The notes under the pieces were generated by a model that ran no database searches, was not told the DNA's origin, and worked only from the letters and a program-made list of their open reading frames with translations. DNA of 33,065 bases from NCBI GenBank assembly GCA_013368325.1, contig JAACJK010000246.1, positions 1-33,065 on the forward strand. Reading direction: 5' to 3'. Positions within the stretch are counted from its first letter, which is position 1, and each line of letters begins with the position of its first letter. Positions 18,493-28,600 of the stretch are shown here, piece by piece. Both the position numbers and the translations under genes were made by a program. The DNA is from Ephemerocybe angulata (taxonomy: Eukaryota > Basidiomycota > Agaricomycetes > Agaricales > Psathyrellaceae).

Positions 18493-20411
18493 GCCCTTCT
18501 ATGAGCTACCGGGGGAGGAGATTAGGAGAAGAGTCACCCAGGTAAGAGCCCGCCCTTTATACTATTCTGACAATACTTCAAATGCACTGTTGCTGGGAAC
18601 GATGGTTGAGGCGCTTCTGTGACATATCTCTTGTTCCTCGGGTGGTGCCCGGTCGATTGGCATTGACATCGCTCTCCTTAGGTCGGCCAACTCCCCTCAA
18701 TCGACCTTGTTCGGGTCAAGAATGGCGTTATAACCGTTCAAAATATGCAAAAGGGCTTCAAGGATTCAGAAACAAGCGCTCGAGCTCGAGGCTTCCGCTC
18801 AATGATGGGCAAATTTGGGGAATATGTGCGCCCACTTCACATATTCTATCTCGTTCGTCTTAACCAGCCATGTAGCTGCCCGACATGGACTTCCCAATAA
18901 ACGCGAAAGCCGAAGGACGCGTCCTGATTCCCTGGGAGCACCAGCAATACCCAAATCTTACCCGGCGAGACTCCTCGGGTACGTCTAGCCGACGTTGACC
19001 TTCCCCGCAGTCGTGCTGACTCCAGACATCTCCCTTAGGTGGTGTTGACGAGATGCTTGGTGGTCCATTCAATCCAGACTGGGGTTCTGATGGAAACGTA
19101 TGGGAGGCATGGCGCCGGACATGCCATCCAGACACACCTTCTCGACGTCTTTTCTCATCTCTCCGCGACCCATTCGTCTTCCACACAAAAGACTACCTTC
19201 GCGGCAATTCCTCGAACCCATCTGCTGGTGAAGATTTCCACTTCATGGAAGACACCGCTGCCAATTTCGATTTCTGTACGAATCCTCACGAACACTACAC
19301 GCAGGGTCACTTCTTCACGGATTGGAGGTCAATACCTGTGTTATATCCGGTTTTCAGTCCGGCACGAGCGAAAGGATTTATGGACGTGCGGATACCGAGT
19401 CATTACTACTACGGGAGTACGAAGGGCTATACCTATGGGTGGGACTTCGATAAGAAGGTGCTCACACCTGTTGATAAGATGGAGAAGTCTTGGGACGAAA
19501 AGATCAACAAGGTCTTCTGGAGAGGTGCCACGACAGGAGGAGGGAGTCATCCACCGGGGTTCTCACCACAATATCATCGACATAGGTCCGTGTCCCTTCC
19601 CTTTGGCTACTCATCCGTGCTAAACCCTGATGAAGGTATCTGCGCATGACGTCCGACCAGTCCAACGATACACGTGTCGTCACATTCAAGCAACCTAATT
19701 CAACTGAGTACCAATCGGTGGAAGTTCCCATTTCACGACTTAACGAAGATATCATGGACGCTGCCTTTGTCAAGGTCTCAGGTCTATACCCTGGAGGCCT
19801 AAAAGCTCTTCTCGCGAAGCACAGATTCTCAGAACCTGTTCCGCTGGGCAAGCACTGGTCATACAAGTATTTGGTGGATCTGGATGGGATGAGTTATAGC
19901 GGACGGTTTATGGCCTTCCTTGCAAGCGATAGCGTGCCGATCAAGGCGACAGTGTACACAGAGTTCTTTTCTGACTGGATACAGCCTTGGTGAGTGGATC
20001 TTCCTAGTACTAGCAAAGCCAGAATACTGACCTTAATCTGGGGTTTTTTTGCTTCTAGGGTGCATTTCATACCCCTTTCCCCGACCTACAAGGAAATTTA
20101 TAACATCTTTACGCACTTCTCCGGACCAACCCAAGCGATGCTGGAAGCTGTCAACTCGACGCTAGCCCTCGTTCCGCTCGAAGAACGGAAATCTCCCGAA
20201 GATGCGAATCTGAAGAAGATTGCGATGGCTGGGAAAGAGTGGAAGAACACGATTGGGCGGACGTTGGATATGGAAGGTGAGCTCATAGTGCGCCAGCCTA
20301 CGAAACGCCTCTGACTTTATCCCTCTAGTGTATGTGTATAGGTTATGCTTGGAGTGGGCGCGGCTGTGGTCTGACGACCGCGATTCGATGAACTATGTGC
20401 CACAGTCATGA
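18493..20411 (+). pseudogene. GT90/CAP10 glycosyltransferase, 3' part (interrupted by element A)
   Basis: Continuation of the gene that starts at 11958. With the duplicated 8 bp counted once, the frame reads PFYELPGEEIRRRVTQ, then clean introns at 18542-18681, 18826-18875, 18979-19038, 19586-19635, 19990-20058 and 20277-20328. CAP10 landmarks in order: LPDMDFPINAKAEGRVLIPW, then GPFNPDW, VFWRGATTGGG (the conserved FWRG..TG motif), KYLVDLDGMSYSGRF and the acceptor-side LASDSVPIKATVY followed by EFFSDWIQPWVHFIPL. The gene ends LEWARLWSDDRDSMNYVPQS with stop at 20409-20411. I see no frameshift in this part, which suggests the transposon landed recently. Without its own promoter and signal anchor this part is unlikely to be functional alone. 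Confidence 0.88.
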
Positions 20412-20973
20412 GAAAAGGGAGGAAGTGGTGTCAAGACAATCTAGAAAATGTATAGATCTATCACTTGTAATTTACTTAGTAACGACCGGAGCACATACTA
20501 ATACTAGTTTGGGTGTACAAAATCGGCTTCAAATGACGCAGATGGGACGTAGACGTAGGATCTAGCGCCTGTGAGCGCCGAAGCGCTTGTGCATCCCTAA
20601 GCCTGAGCATCATAGGTGTTTCGCGGGTTGCCCTGCGAGGGGAGATCGTCTGCAACCATTTCCACACGTAGGGAATATGTTGCGCACGTTGCGCACGTCA
20701 GGCGTTCGGCTGGGTCCCGTATTTCGACGTCGTCGCAGGTCGTCCCCAGCCCGTTCAGAACCGATAAGATTAGGGCGCTCGTCACGCGGTGACGCCATCC
20801 CCCATTTAACACCCTTTTCAAGTTGATTGGCTTTTGACACTCTAGTATCCAGGCAGACATCAGTGTGCATGCAGCCTCGGGTACAAATCACATCGTTGCA
20901 TCGCACGAGGCTGGTGGGATAAAAGTCCCTTCTCCACCTCCTTCATCCTCCGCACCCTCATCATCAACACATC
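20412..20973. other. No gene seen (intergenic)
   Basis: Between the GT90 stop and the second F-box gene only short unsupported frames occur. A weak AT-rich stretch around 20440-20480 probably belongs to the GT90 3' end. The start of the F-box gene is preceded by a C/T-rich tract (about 20930-20970), as is common in fungal promoters. Confidence 0.5.
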
Positions 20974-22653
20974 ATGTCGCAAAACGCACAACTCCAACGC
21001 GACCTCGACGTCCTGATCTCCCGCACCGAGGAAGAATTGGCCAACCTTCGAAGCCAGCGAAACGCACTATCTACCATCTCTCAACTGGCTCCCGAGCTGT
21101 TCTCTGCCATTTTTTCGGCGTACCTCGTCGACTTCGAACCATACAAGGAGCGTAGGCAAGGGCTGCAGACTCTATGCCGCGTTTCTCGAGCCTGGAGGGA
21201 CATGGTATTTTCCGACACCGATATCTGGTCGACTCTGTACCTGGGATATCGCGCCAACGAAGCCTTCGTGAAGCTCGCGTTGGCGAACAGCCTGGATAGA
21301 CCCCTTCGCCTTCGGATAGAGATGCTGGGTTCGAATTTATATTCGGCGCATACTTTCTGGAAGATATTATCCATGGTCTGCAGCGATGCTGGGCAAAGGA
21401 TTCGACACATTGATGTGCTTGCTACCCCGGATGACCTGGAGGGTATTTTACGAGCGACGGGTGGGGTTCAGAGCACTGTTGCATCGCTACGGATAGAAGC
21501 TTACCCCCCGTCCTCCGAAAACGCTATGCTACCCGTCGAGCTGTATGGCAGTGAAGTCCCGCCCAATCTGCGTCGTCTCGAACTTGAAGGAGTGGCTATT
21601 CCGTGGAGCTCCCCCATCCTGTCACCCAGAAACCTATTAACGCACATCAAGCTCATAATCAGAAATCCGGCTTACACCTCCAATACTACTTCTATAACCC
21701 ACCTCTACGAATTCTTGAAGTCTGCGTCTCAGCTCAAGAGTCTGATCCTCCTCTTCAGCGTTGGCGAGGAGGAGGAATTCCATTTCCCATCTATCCCCTT
21801 CGTAGTATCAAGCCTCGAGACGATCGTAATCACATCGTTCTACGGAGAGCAATTATCAGCGTTGTTGTCAGCGTTTCGATTCCCCAATCTTCAGAATATC
21901 ACGATTAACTGGATGCTACTTCAACCAGCGACGGGACTACTTTCCTCCATAAACGGTGCTATAAAGGGCCACGCAGGACCCCTTGAGCCTCAAGAGATGT
22001 ACGTTGGAGATGGAGAATTGGGAGTTTCTACAGGAGGAGGTTCTTTCCATATCGACCTATACCAGCGGTATAACCCCTATGCAAACGGGCGTTCTCCTCC
22101 TACACTGCGTCAGGCGAAGCCCTGGATCAATTTGTCCGCCGCATTTTTAGACCGGCAAGAGCCATATGTTTTCCCTTTCCATCACCCATCCGCTTACACT
22201 CCATCCTGGTCATTTTCGGATCTCCGTGTAATTTGTGTGCATACAGCCTCGTTCCCTGGGTTCTGGGAGATGCTTGCGCAATTACCAGCACTGGAAACCA
22301 TCGAAATCTGCCCTAGCAGTAGAGTCACCAAGGATTTCCTCGGGGCTTTGGCGGGCGAAGCGATACTGGCGGATGAACAACGGAATACTGCAACGTTCCC
22401 CGCACTTCGCTCTGTCCTTTTCCAATCTTGGGATCCGTACAGAGACAATTGCGCAAGAGAGGCCCTCGCGGTGTCGGTTGTACGCGCTCTCGAGGCCAGG
22501 GCCAGCAAAGTAGGGAAGTCGAGTGGAGAAAGTCCTCTCAGGTTGGAGTCCCTGGAGTTCCTATCTTGTGAGGAGGCGATAAGCCAGAGAGCCCTAGAGG
22601 CTCTGAACAGGGTGGCCAGCATAGTAGTTTGGAAGTTCAACGAAGGGGAATGA
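20974..22653 (+). CDS. F-box protein with N-terminal coiled coil
   Basis: Intronless 559-residue protein. Residues 1 to about 30 form a short coiled coil (LQRDLDVLISRTEEELANLR). Then follow the basidiomycete F-box ISQLAPELFSAIFSAYLVDF and its companion segment LCRVSRAWRDMVFSDTDIWS with a nearby YLGY. This arrangement (coiled coil, F-box, then long leucine-rich tail) is the commonest F-box class in Agaricomycetes. The tail shows LRRLELEGVAIPW, LKSLILLFSVGEEEEF and LPALETIEICPSSRV. It presumably acts as a substrate receptor of an SCF ubiquitin ligase, with target unknown. The frame is intact. The start at 20974 is the first ATG after a C/T-rich leader and puts the coiled coil at the very N-terminus. 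Confidence 0.88.
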   Translation: MSQNAQLQRDLDVLISRTEEELANLRSQRNALSTISQLAPELFSAIFSAYLVDFEPYKERRQGLQTLCRVSRAWRDMVFSDTDIWSTLYLGYRANEAFVKLALANSLDRPLRLRIEMLGSNLYSAHTFWKILSMVCSDAGQRIRHIDVLATPDDLEGILRATGGVQSTVASLRIEAYPPSSENAMLPVELYGSEVPPNLRRLELEGVAIPWSSPILSPRNLLTHIKLIIRNPAYTSNTTSITHLYEFLKSASQLKSLILLFSVGEEEEFHFPSIPFVVSSLETIVITSFYGEQLSALLSAFRFPNLQNITINWMLLQPATGLLSSINGAIKGHAGPLEPQEMYVGDGELGVSTGGGSFHIDLYQRYNPYANGRSPPTLRQAKPWINLSAAFLDRQEPYVFPFHHPSAYTPSWSFSDLRVICVHTASFPGFWEMLAQLPALETIEICPSSRVTKDFLGALAGEAILADEQRNTATFPALRSVLFQSWDPYRDNCAREALAVSVVRALEARASKVGKSSGESPLRLESLEFLSCEEAISQRALEALNRVASIVVWKFNEGE

Positions 22654-22884
22654 TGGACTGCAGGTAGCAAATATACCACCCAAATCAATGCCAGGCTTGT
22701 TCTATATTGTGGCCAGAACATCAGCCAGAGCCGAAGAAGGGCACGAGACGAAGGCGGGCGCCTTGATTATATTGTACAACACCCGTGGTGTAAGGGTACT
22801 GAGTATGCACCGAGTCAAGTGTTAGTCCGGCGCCGCAACTTCAGATAGACCATGACCAACCAAAGGTATATAGAAAGCTATTAC

Positions 22885-23064
22885 TCAGTTCTCCTCCACA
22901 TAGTCTTTCGACATCGTCTCTGCGTTCACTGAGATGATGTGGTAGCTGACCGCCGTGATCATAGAAAGGATGCCTAGGGCGTTCGCCAGGCTGTACAGCG
23001 TGTTATGGGACATCATCTTGACCTGAACGTCTGCTTTAGTATCTTGGTGCTCCTCAGATACCAT
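22885..23064 (-). CDS. Small single-pass membrane protein, unknown
   Basis: A 59-residue frame if it starts at the ATG at 23064, or 43 residues from the ATG at 23016. It contains one hydrophobic helix, YSLANALGILSMITAVSYHI, and ends SKDYVEEN. I do not recognise the family. It lies divergently about 200 bp from QCR8 and could share its promoter. The open frame extends further upstream to 23220, but that part looks like leader or promoter. It could be a small ER or mitochondrial membrane subunit. Confidence 0.5.
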   Translation of the reverse strand: MVSEEHQDTKADVQVKMMSHNTLYSLANALGILSMITAVSYHIISVNAETMSKDYVEEN

Positions 23065-23267
23065 ACAACCCACGATTTTATAAGAAGAGAACACGAAGAT
23101 GGGAGTTACGAGCAAAAGTGGATTTGCCCCTAAAGACGCGCGCGTGTCGCTGACGTTTGTTTGTTCGTTGTTTGTTTGACAACGGACAGGAACGGATTCG
23201 GGGCCGGGCTCGTTGTCCAAAAACTCCCTTCACCCTTCCTAAACGCCCTTACCGTTATACCCGCATA

Positions 23268-23838
23268 ATGAGGCCCACCGTTGCACGACTTGGCGATATG
23301 CCCGGACGTAAGTTCGCTCTGAGTACTCGTGAATTCGACGTTTGGCTGACCGGCGCGGAATCCTATAGCCAAGGTCTATGTGAGTTGCAAGCGTTCCTAC
23401 GAGTATTGGCCGCTGTGGGGTCTGAACAATGTTGTTGGGTGGTTTAGAACCTTTGGTGGGGTGACAAGAGTGGCGGCAAGATCAAGGGTGTTACTACATA
23501 CAGTGCGTGCTACACTTCCTCCTCGGTTGACTGGCACTGACAGCGTTATGGTTTCCGACAGCCCTCTCCAGCTACCAGAGCAAGGTCGCCCCCAAGTGGC
23601 TCTCAAAATACATCTTCAACGGCTTCCGCCGAATCTCTGGAGAGCTCTTCTTCTTCGGCGTCCCCTTCGCTGTCGGTGCGTCTAACAAGCAGAATTGCTT
23701 CAGGAACTTTGGGAAATTGACCGAGGTCCGGCGCCCCGCTGCACAGGTTACGCTACCTACTCCTGGGCCAAGAGCTACGATGCCTGGGCTAACAGCAAGG
23801 CTGGCCACATTGCCATGGAGGGTAAACACCACGATTAG
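23268..23838 (+). CDS. qcr8: Cytochrome b-c1 complex subunit 8 (QCR8)
   Basis: Small subunit of mitochondrial respiratory complex III, next to cytochrome b in the inner membrane. Five exons (23268-23307, 23369-23379, 23448-23502, 23562-23675, 23747-23838) join in perfect phase to give 103 residues, the usual length. One exon is only 11 nt. Family landmarks: MRPTVARLGDMPGPKVYNLW, the WWGDKSGG segment, KGVTTYTLS, FRRISGELFFFGVPFAVGY (start of the single transmembrane helix), YSWAKSYDAWANSKAGH, and a C-terminal HHD. The four introns are 61, 68, 59 and 71 nt. No frameshift is present. It is divergent from the small membrane protein at 22885-23064. Confidence 0.92.
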
Positions 23839-24468
23839 ACGCCGTTCCCTGCTAGACCTTTCTGCTTTCCCTCTTTGGCATCTCAATCATATTAATTCGC
23901 ACCAACGGAAATTCTATGAGCCCCACTTGCGAGGACGCGAAGGCTATGGGCAGGGGAAGAGGGAACATGGGCTCGCCCAGGCCTCGTGTAAGTTCTCAAG
24001 TTTGTTCCTGAACACCGCCATGCCATCTCTAGAAGGCGGCATGCGTGCAGAGCTGGACTGAACGACAGGAAGCCATCGAACACGGAGGAAGCGACATTGT
24101 TGAATCTATTTCTACTCAAGCCCCATCGGTTGAGCATGGGCGAGAGAAAGTGCTGAAGCGATGAGGGCGCTCCGAAACATCTCAGATGGTATTCACGGGC
24201 ACGATGGCCCCCTCCTCGTCACCGAGTCACTAGAGTACAGCGCAACAATGAGATAAGGCAAGAAAATAGCGCCAGGAAGCCAACGGGCCACCCTTCCAAA
24301 GCCTGGTATTTGTATTCCAACTCGCAGCAGGCTCTCCCTGTTCTCCGGGACTTGAACCGTTGAACGGAACTGAGTGCAGACTCGTGCCGCTAAGTCTCCC
24401 TGGGCCACCGGTTTGAAGTGCGTTTTCAATAGACTAGTAGTTTGATAACCCTGTAGAACAGGGAGACC
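23839..24468. other. No gene seen (intergenic)
   Basis: Between QCR8 and the end of the convergent cyclophilin gene there are only short unsupported frames. A tRNA-like stretch at about 24340-24410 on the minus strand was examined and not accepted. Confidence 0.5.
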
Positions 24469-25229
24469 TCATACCGACCGTCCCTTGTATATCTTGATGT
24501 CCTCCAACGGCCTACAATTCCACGAAGCCAATTAGTACTGAACTCCAGTCAACATGGAAGAGGAGAACGCACCGATCCTGGGCATCCGTAGCGACAGCTC
24601 CCAACCTCTGCACAACCCGCATCCCAGAGCTCACCCGCCCAAAGATCGTGTGCTTGCCATCCAGGTACGGCGTCGGGCCGAGCGAGATGAAGAACTGCGA
24701 TCCGTTCGTGTTCGGGCCTGAGTTGGCCATGGCGAGGATGCCGGCGCCTGTGAAGCGGAGTTCGGGGTTGAGTTCATCTTCGCTGTTCGGTTAGGAGGAA
24801 GGGTTAGGAGAAGTCATGGGAGTTTGGTGTGGTTTGGGGCGGACGTACAACTTCTGTCCGTAGATGCTCGTTCCGCCACGCCCTGTCCCCGTTGGTCGCC
24901 GCCTTGAATCATGAAGTCCTGAAAGACAGAAAGAAACGACACGGTCGTTCGTATCGTATCAAGTGCGGGGTACGTCCAAGGTTACACGTACCGCAATGAC
25001 TCGGTGGAAGACAACACCATTGTAGTATCCTCTCTTCGCTAGCTCCACGAAGTTCTTGCACGTCTAGATGCCGGACAGATATCGGATATCCCAGACCGAA
25101 TGTTAGTTAGTCTGGTTTGCTTGAACGAACGAACGAGCGTGCTATCTCTCTACTTACCTTTGGTGCGTGGTTCCAGTATAGCTCGAGCTGGATGTCGCCC
25201 ATGCTCGTTTCTAGTACGACAGACTCCAT
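24469..25229 (-). CDS. Peptidyl-prolyl cis-trans isomerase, PPIL1-like cyclophilin
   Basis: Cyclophilin-type prolyl isomerase closest in pattern to spliceosomal PPIL1. The ATG at 25229 gives [20 protein letters not shown] with HAPK before the first intron. Exon 2 gives [20 protein letters not shown] with RVIA, then DFMIQGGD in exon 3. The catalytic Arg of FHR and the QGGD loop are present. The next exons give [20 protein letters not shown], then [20 protein letters not shown] with HTIFGRV, and the last exon [12 protein letters not shown]. At about 24891-24896 the frame slips inside the loop that should read [11 protein letters not shown]; one missing base in a CCC run explains it. Otherwise all introns fit. 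Its first exon lies only about 80 bp from the left end of element B, so the insertion is in its promoter or 5' leader. Confidence 0.9.
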
Positions 25230-25303
25230 TTCGGGGGTGGTACGATGAGGGTATAAGTGTTGTTGCGTTGAGCTTGATGGCGTAGAAGAGGAGAGCGAGT
25301 TGC

Positions 25304-25309
25304 AAGGCG
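25304..25309. repeat. Possible left flank duplication of element B
   Basis: AAGGCG here recurs at 31168-31173, directly after the right terminus of element B. At the left, two bases (CC) separate it from the terminal repeat, so it is either a 6-bp duplication or an 8-bp one with two mismatches. Confidence 0.45.
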
Positions 25310-25311
25310 CC

Positions 25312-25322
25312 GGCGCGCTGAC
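25312..25322. repeat. Left terminal inverted repeat of element B
   Basis: GGCGCGCTGAC, the reverse complement of 31157-31167. The same sequence starts the second unit at 31174. Confidence 0.8.
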
Positions 25323-25659
25323 GGTGGTTGTGCCAAGAAAAGGAAAGGGAAAAGAAAATAAAATAAAAGACGAAAAAGGAAAGAGAGGAAAAGGGGAGGG
25401 AAAAGAGGGAACTCACGCACGCTCTTCTGGATGCTGAAGCGGGTTCGGCGCAGTTGTCGATTGTCGAGCATTTCTGAGATGATGTCAGTGAGCCAATGGG
25501 AATTAAGGATGTTTTTCTCATCATTCTTTCGAACTGGTTCGTTTTGCTGCTCGGGCGCATTGGCATTTGATTGGCTCCGGATGAATTATTGACATTTTTC
25601 ATGATTATACAGCTCTATCGGATAGTACGCTACTCGCGAAGATAAGATAGAGACGGGTA

Positions 25660-28600
25660 CTACGTGCAGGTACGGGGAGGGGGTGGAAGAGTGGGGAGCT
25701 CGGGTCGACGATCCTCATACCCAATCCAAGCCAGGTTACATGGCTTCCCGCCGTGCGCCTACTATTCCTGCCGTAGCAGAGGATTTCGCCACAGTCCTGA
25801 CAAGGGTTGTAGCAGAATTTGATCTGTTTACGCCCACTGCACTCGGCCGAGCCACATTTCTGACACTTGCGTGGGCCGCGGGGGCCACTGGGAGCTGCTG
25901 GCTGGGGTTGTCGTTGGGCGACGCTGCTAGCAACACGCTGACGAGCGAGCTCGCGTGCAGCATCAGAGAATGTCGTTGGAGGGTGTTGAGGTGGGAGCGT
26001 AGGGGTGGGTGGTATGATTGCCGGAGGCTGTTGCTGCCTTTGCGCAATGTCCTCAGCAACGCGCCGCTGGGCTAACGCATGTGCTGTGGCGGGGTACGCA
26101 ATGTGGGTGGCGTCTGATGTGTAGGCGCCGATGTAGACTCGAAGTCAGGTGGGGAATCAGTATCTTGATATGTAGGAGTCGGTGGGGGAGGGCATGGCGG
26201 TGACGGCAGTGGACTCTGCCAGTTAGAGGGAATGTCGAGTCCGGCAGTGACCATTGTGGGAGCTAATGGGCGATCCATAAGTTGAGGGGCTGCATCGGAG
26301 CGCCGAGGATCACGCGCTCGCTTGTTGATATCACGACGAATCGTTGAGGTGGTAGAAAGGGTCTGCCGTATGCGAATGCCAACGTTAAAGGATGCATAGC
26401 AGGTCTTCAGATGCTCAACCAACTATCGAAATGTTCATTAGATATATTATAAAGTAATAAAGTATTGCATACCTTGTACGAGATGCCGTGCGTGAGTTCT
26501 GCGCGCTCATTCCAAACCCTAACCGCGAGTTTCCATACAGGGCCACGCGAGGTGGAATTGAACGCAGAACTACTGACCATCAGCTCTTCAAAGAGCTTGT
26601 ACTCCTGAGGGGTGTGAACAGGAAGCACTGCTTTCTTGGTGTTTGAATCCTCGCAAGGTATGCTTGCTCTTGTTTTCTTGCACCTGGGTCCTGGGGATTG
26701 TACTCTCCAATGGCGCTTGCAATGCGGACGCCATCTGGAATGGGAAGAATTCCCAGGCGCTCCTGAGTGCGGACATAAAGGTCAGTATTCACCATGCCAC
26801 GAATCTCGATCGGATTTATGAGAATGGCATCTAGGTATGCCAAACGCTCTTGAATCCGATTGATAATCCATGGGTCATAGTGGCCACGGTATTTCTTTCC
26901 CGTGGTATTCATAGTTCCAACCTGCCATTTGGTAAGTTCTGAGTTACTATCAAGAGTATGGACTAGTCGACTAACCCTTTTATTATGGACGTAAACATAC
27001 TCCGGGAGACGGGAATTGATGTGTCGGATCGAGACGCCAACCGTAGGCAAACGCGAGCGAAGCTGCGAGTGAACACCCTCAGTGAAGCTTGTACCTCTTG
27101 CGCATCGATATATTGGCAAGTTTCCAGCCTTCTTATCATTTCCGATCTTCGTGTACAGTGCAATGCCTGGAGGGTCAGACAGGTAACCCTCCCGAATGAG
27201 GTCAAGAATTTGCGATGCTGTTTTCCATTGCTTGGGACCAAACAAAGGCTCCTTCGTGGCTGCGTCTTGCAATGGGCCATACGTGCGAAACAGCTCCTCG
27301 ACCAGTGGGAAAAGTACTTCAGGAGATGGGACATACCGGCGGGAATGCTTTTGTACCCAATCCGGGTTCGATGCCATAAGCTGCTCGAAGGTGCGTGGGG
27401 TTTCTAAACAAGCTGCCCAAGCAGCGATTCGTGCACGGTCCTCCTTGTCGAACACAAAAAGGATGTCCCGAAGTGCTGCAGCAAATTCTCGTCGAAGTGA
27501 GTGGTTTGACGAGATGCGAAGCATGTTGAAAACATGAAACAAGTCCTTCAGCACCCTTGATTTCAATGCTTCATGACTCGAGTCACTCGACGACTGCTGG
27601 GTATTAGGACGCTTCACCTTGCTGACATTGCTTGTCCCAAAGCGTCGCTGGTTGCATCAACAAACGGCCGTGCTGTTGTGGTTGCCCGACGGGCCAGCTG
27701 ATGCATCGTCCCCATCCTCATCATCCACTGACACCTCTCCACCCGCTCCCATTGACTGGCGAAGGAGACTTCCAGCACCTTGGTCCAGTCTCGTAGGCTT
27801 TCTCCGACTCTGCTAGTGATTCCCCTTCGCCTTCTGTTGATCCATCTCGTTATTCTCGCGGACAGGTGTGGCAGCGTCGACGGACATTGGTTGGGGTGGT
27901 TCTGGGAGCTTGAAGCTGAGCGGATCATACATCCGCAGGAAGGTACGCTTGCATACCACTTGAAATGGGGTGGGCCAAATGAGCTGAGAGGGCGGTCATG
28001 ATGCAACGTGAGAGGGCGCCCGGTACTCGAACTTCCGTGATAGTGACGAGGGCACGGGTGGGCGTAAGGTGGATTTTGTCAAACTCGATGGGGAATGGCC
28101 GGGGCGAGAGGTGGCCACTCGCAAGCACTGTGGATCTGTCTTGATTGTATAGTAAAATGTTGACTGTGCTTTGAGCAGGTAGAACACTTGGGAAGTGGTT
28201 GAGGAACACGGAGCTTCGATAGTTCTTGATAAATGAGCAAAGGCGCGTACGCGTCGCAGGCGGCATATTGGACTTGTTCATCCGTGAGTATGTCCTGTCC
28301 CATGCCATGCTGAAACGCTCCGAAACGTTCTTGCGAAGCATCTTGCCCAGAACAATCGCACACAGGTCCGAGAGACTAATTCGTGCATTCGACACAACAT
28401 TGCGTTCTTTCGCATATGCTGCAAGGTCCAAGTCACCAGAGAAGGGGGAGGATGGCTTCACGATATCCTCTAGCTGCTTCAGATCACCTGCAACCATCCG
28501 CCCGACTTTTCGCACTCGAGGATTTTGGAGCAACATCACAAGTTTTTCGGGAAGACGACGATGCTCTATCATTTTGCTAACCTAGAAAGAAAATAAAATT

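Noticed and set aside
24340..24410. tRNA-like sequence on the minus strand, with A-box-like TGGCCCAGGGAG and B-box-like GGTTCAAGTCC
   Set aside because: The T stem pairs poorly, no seven-base anticodon loop with a five-base stem can be drawn, and there is no acceptor stem. At best it is a degraded tRNA or tRNA-derived fragment.
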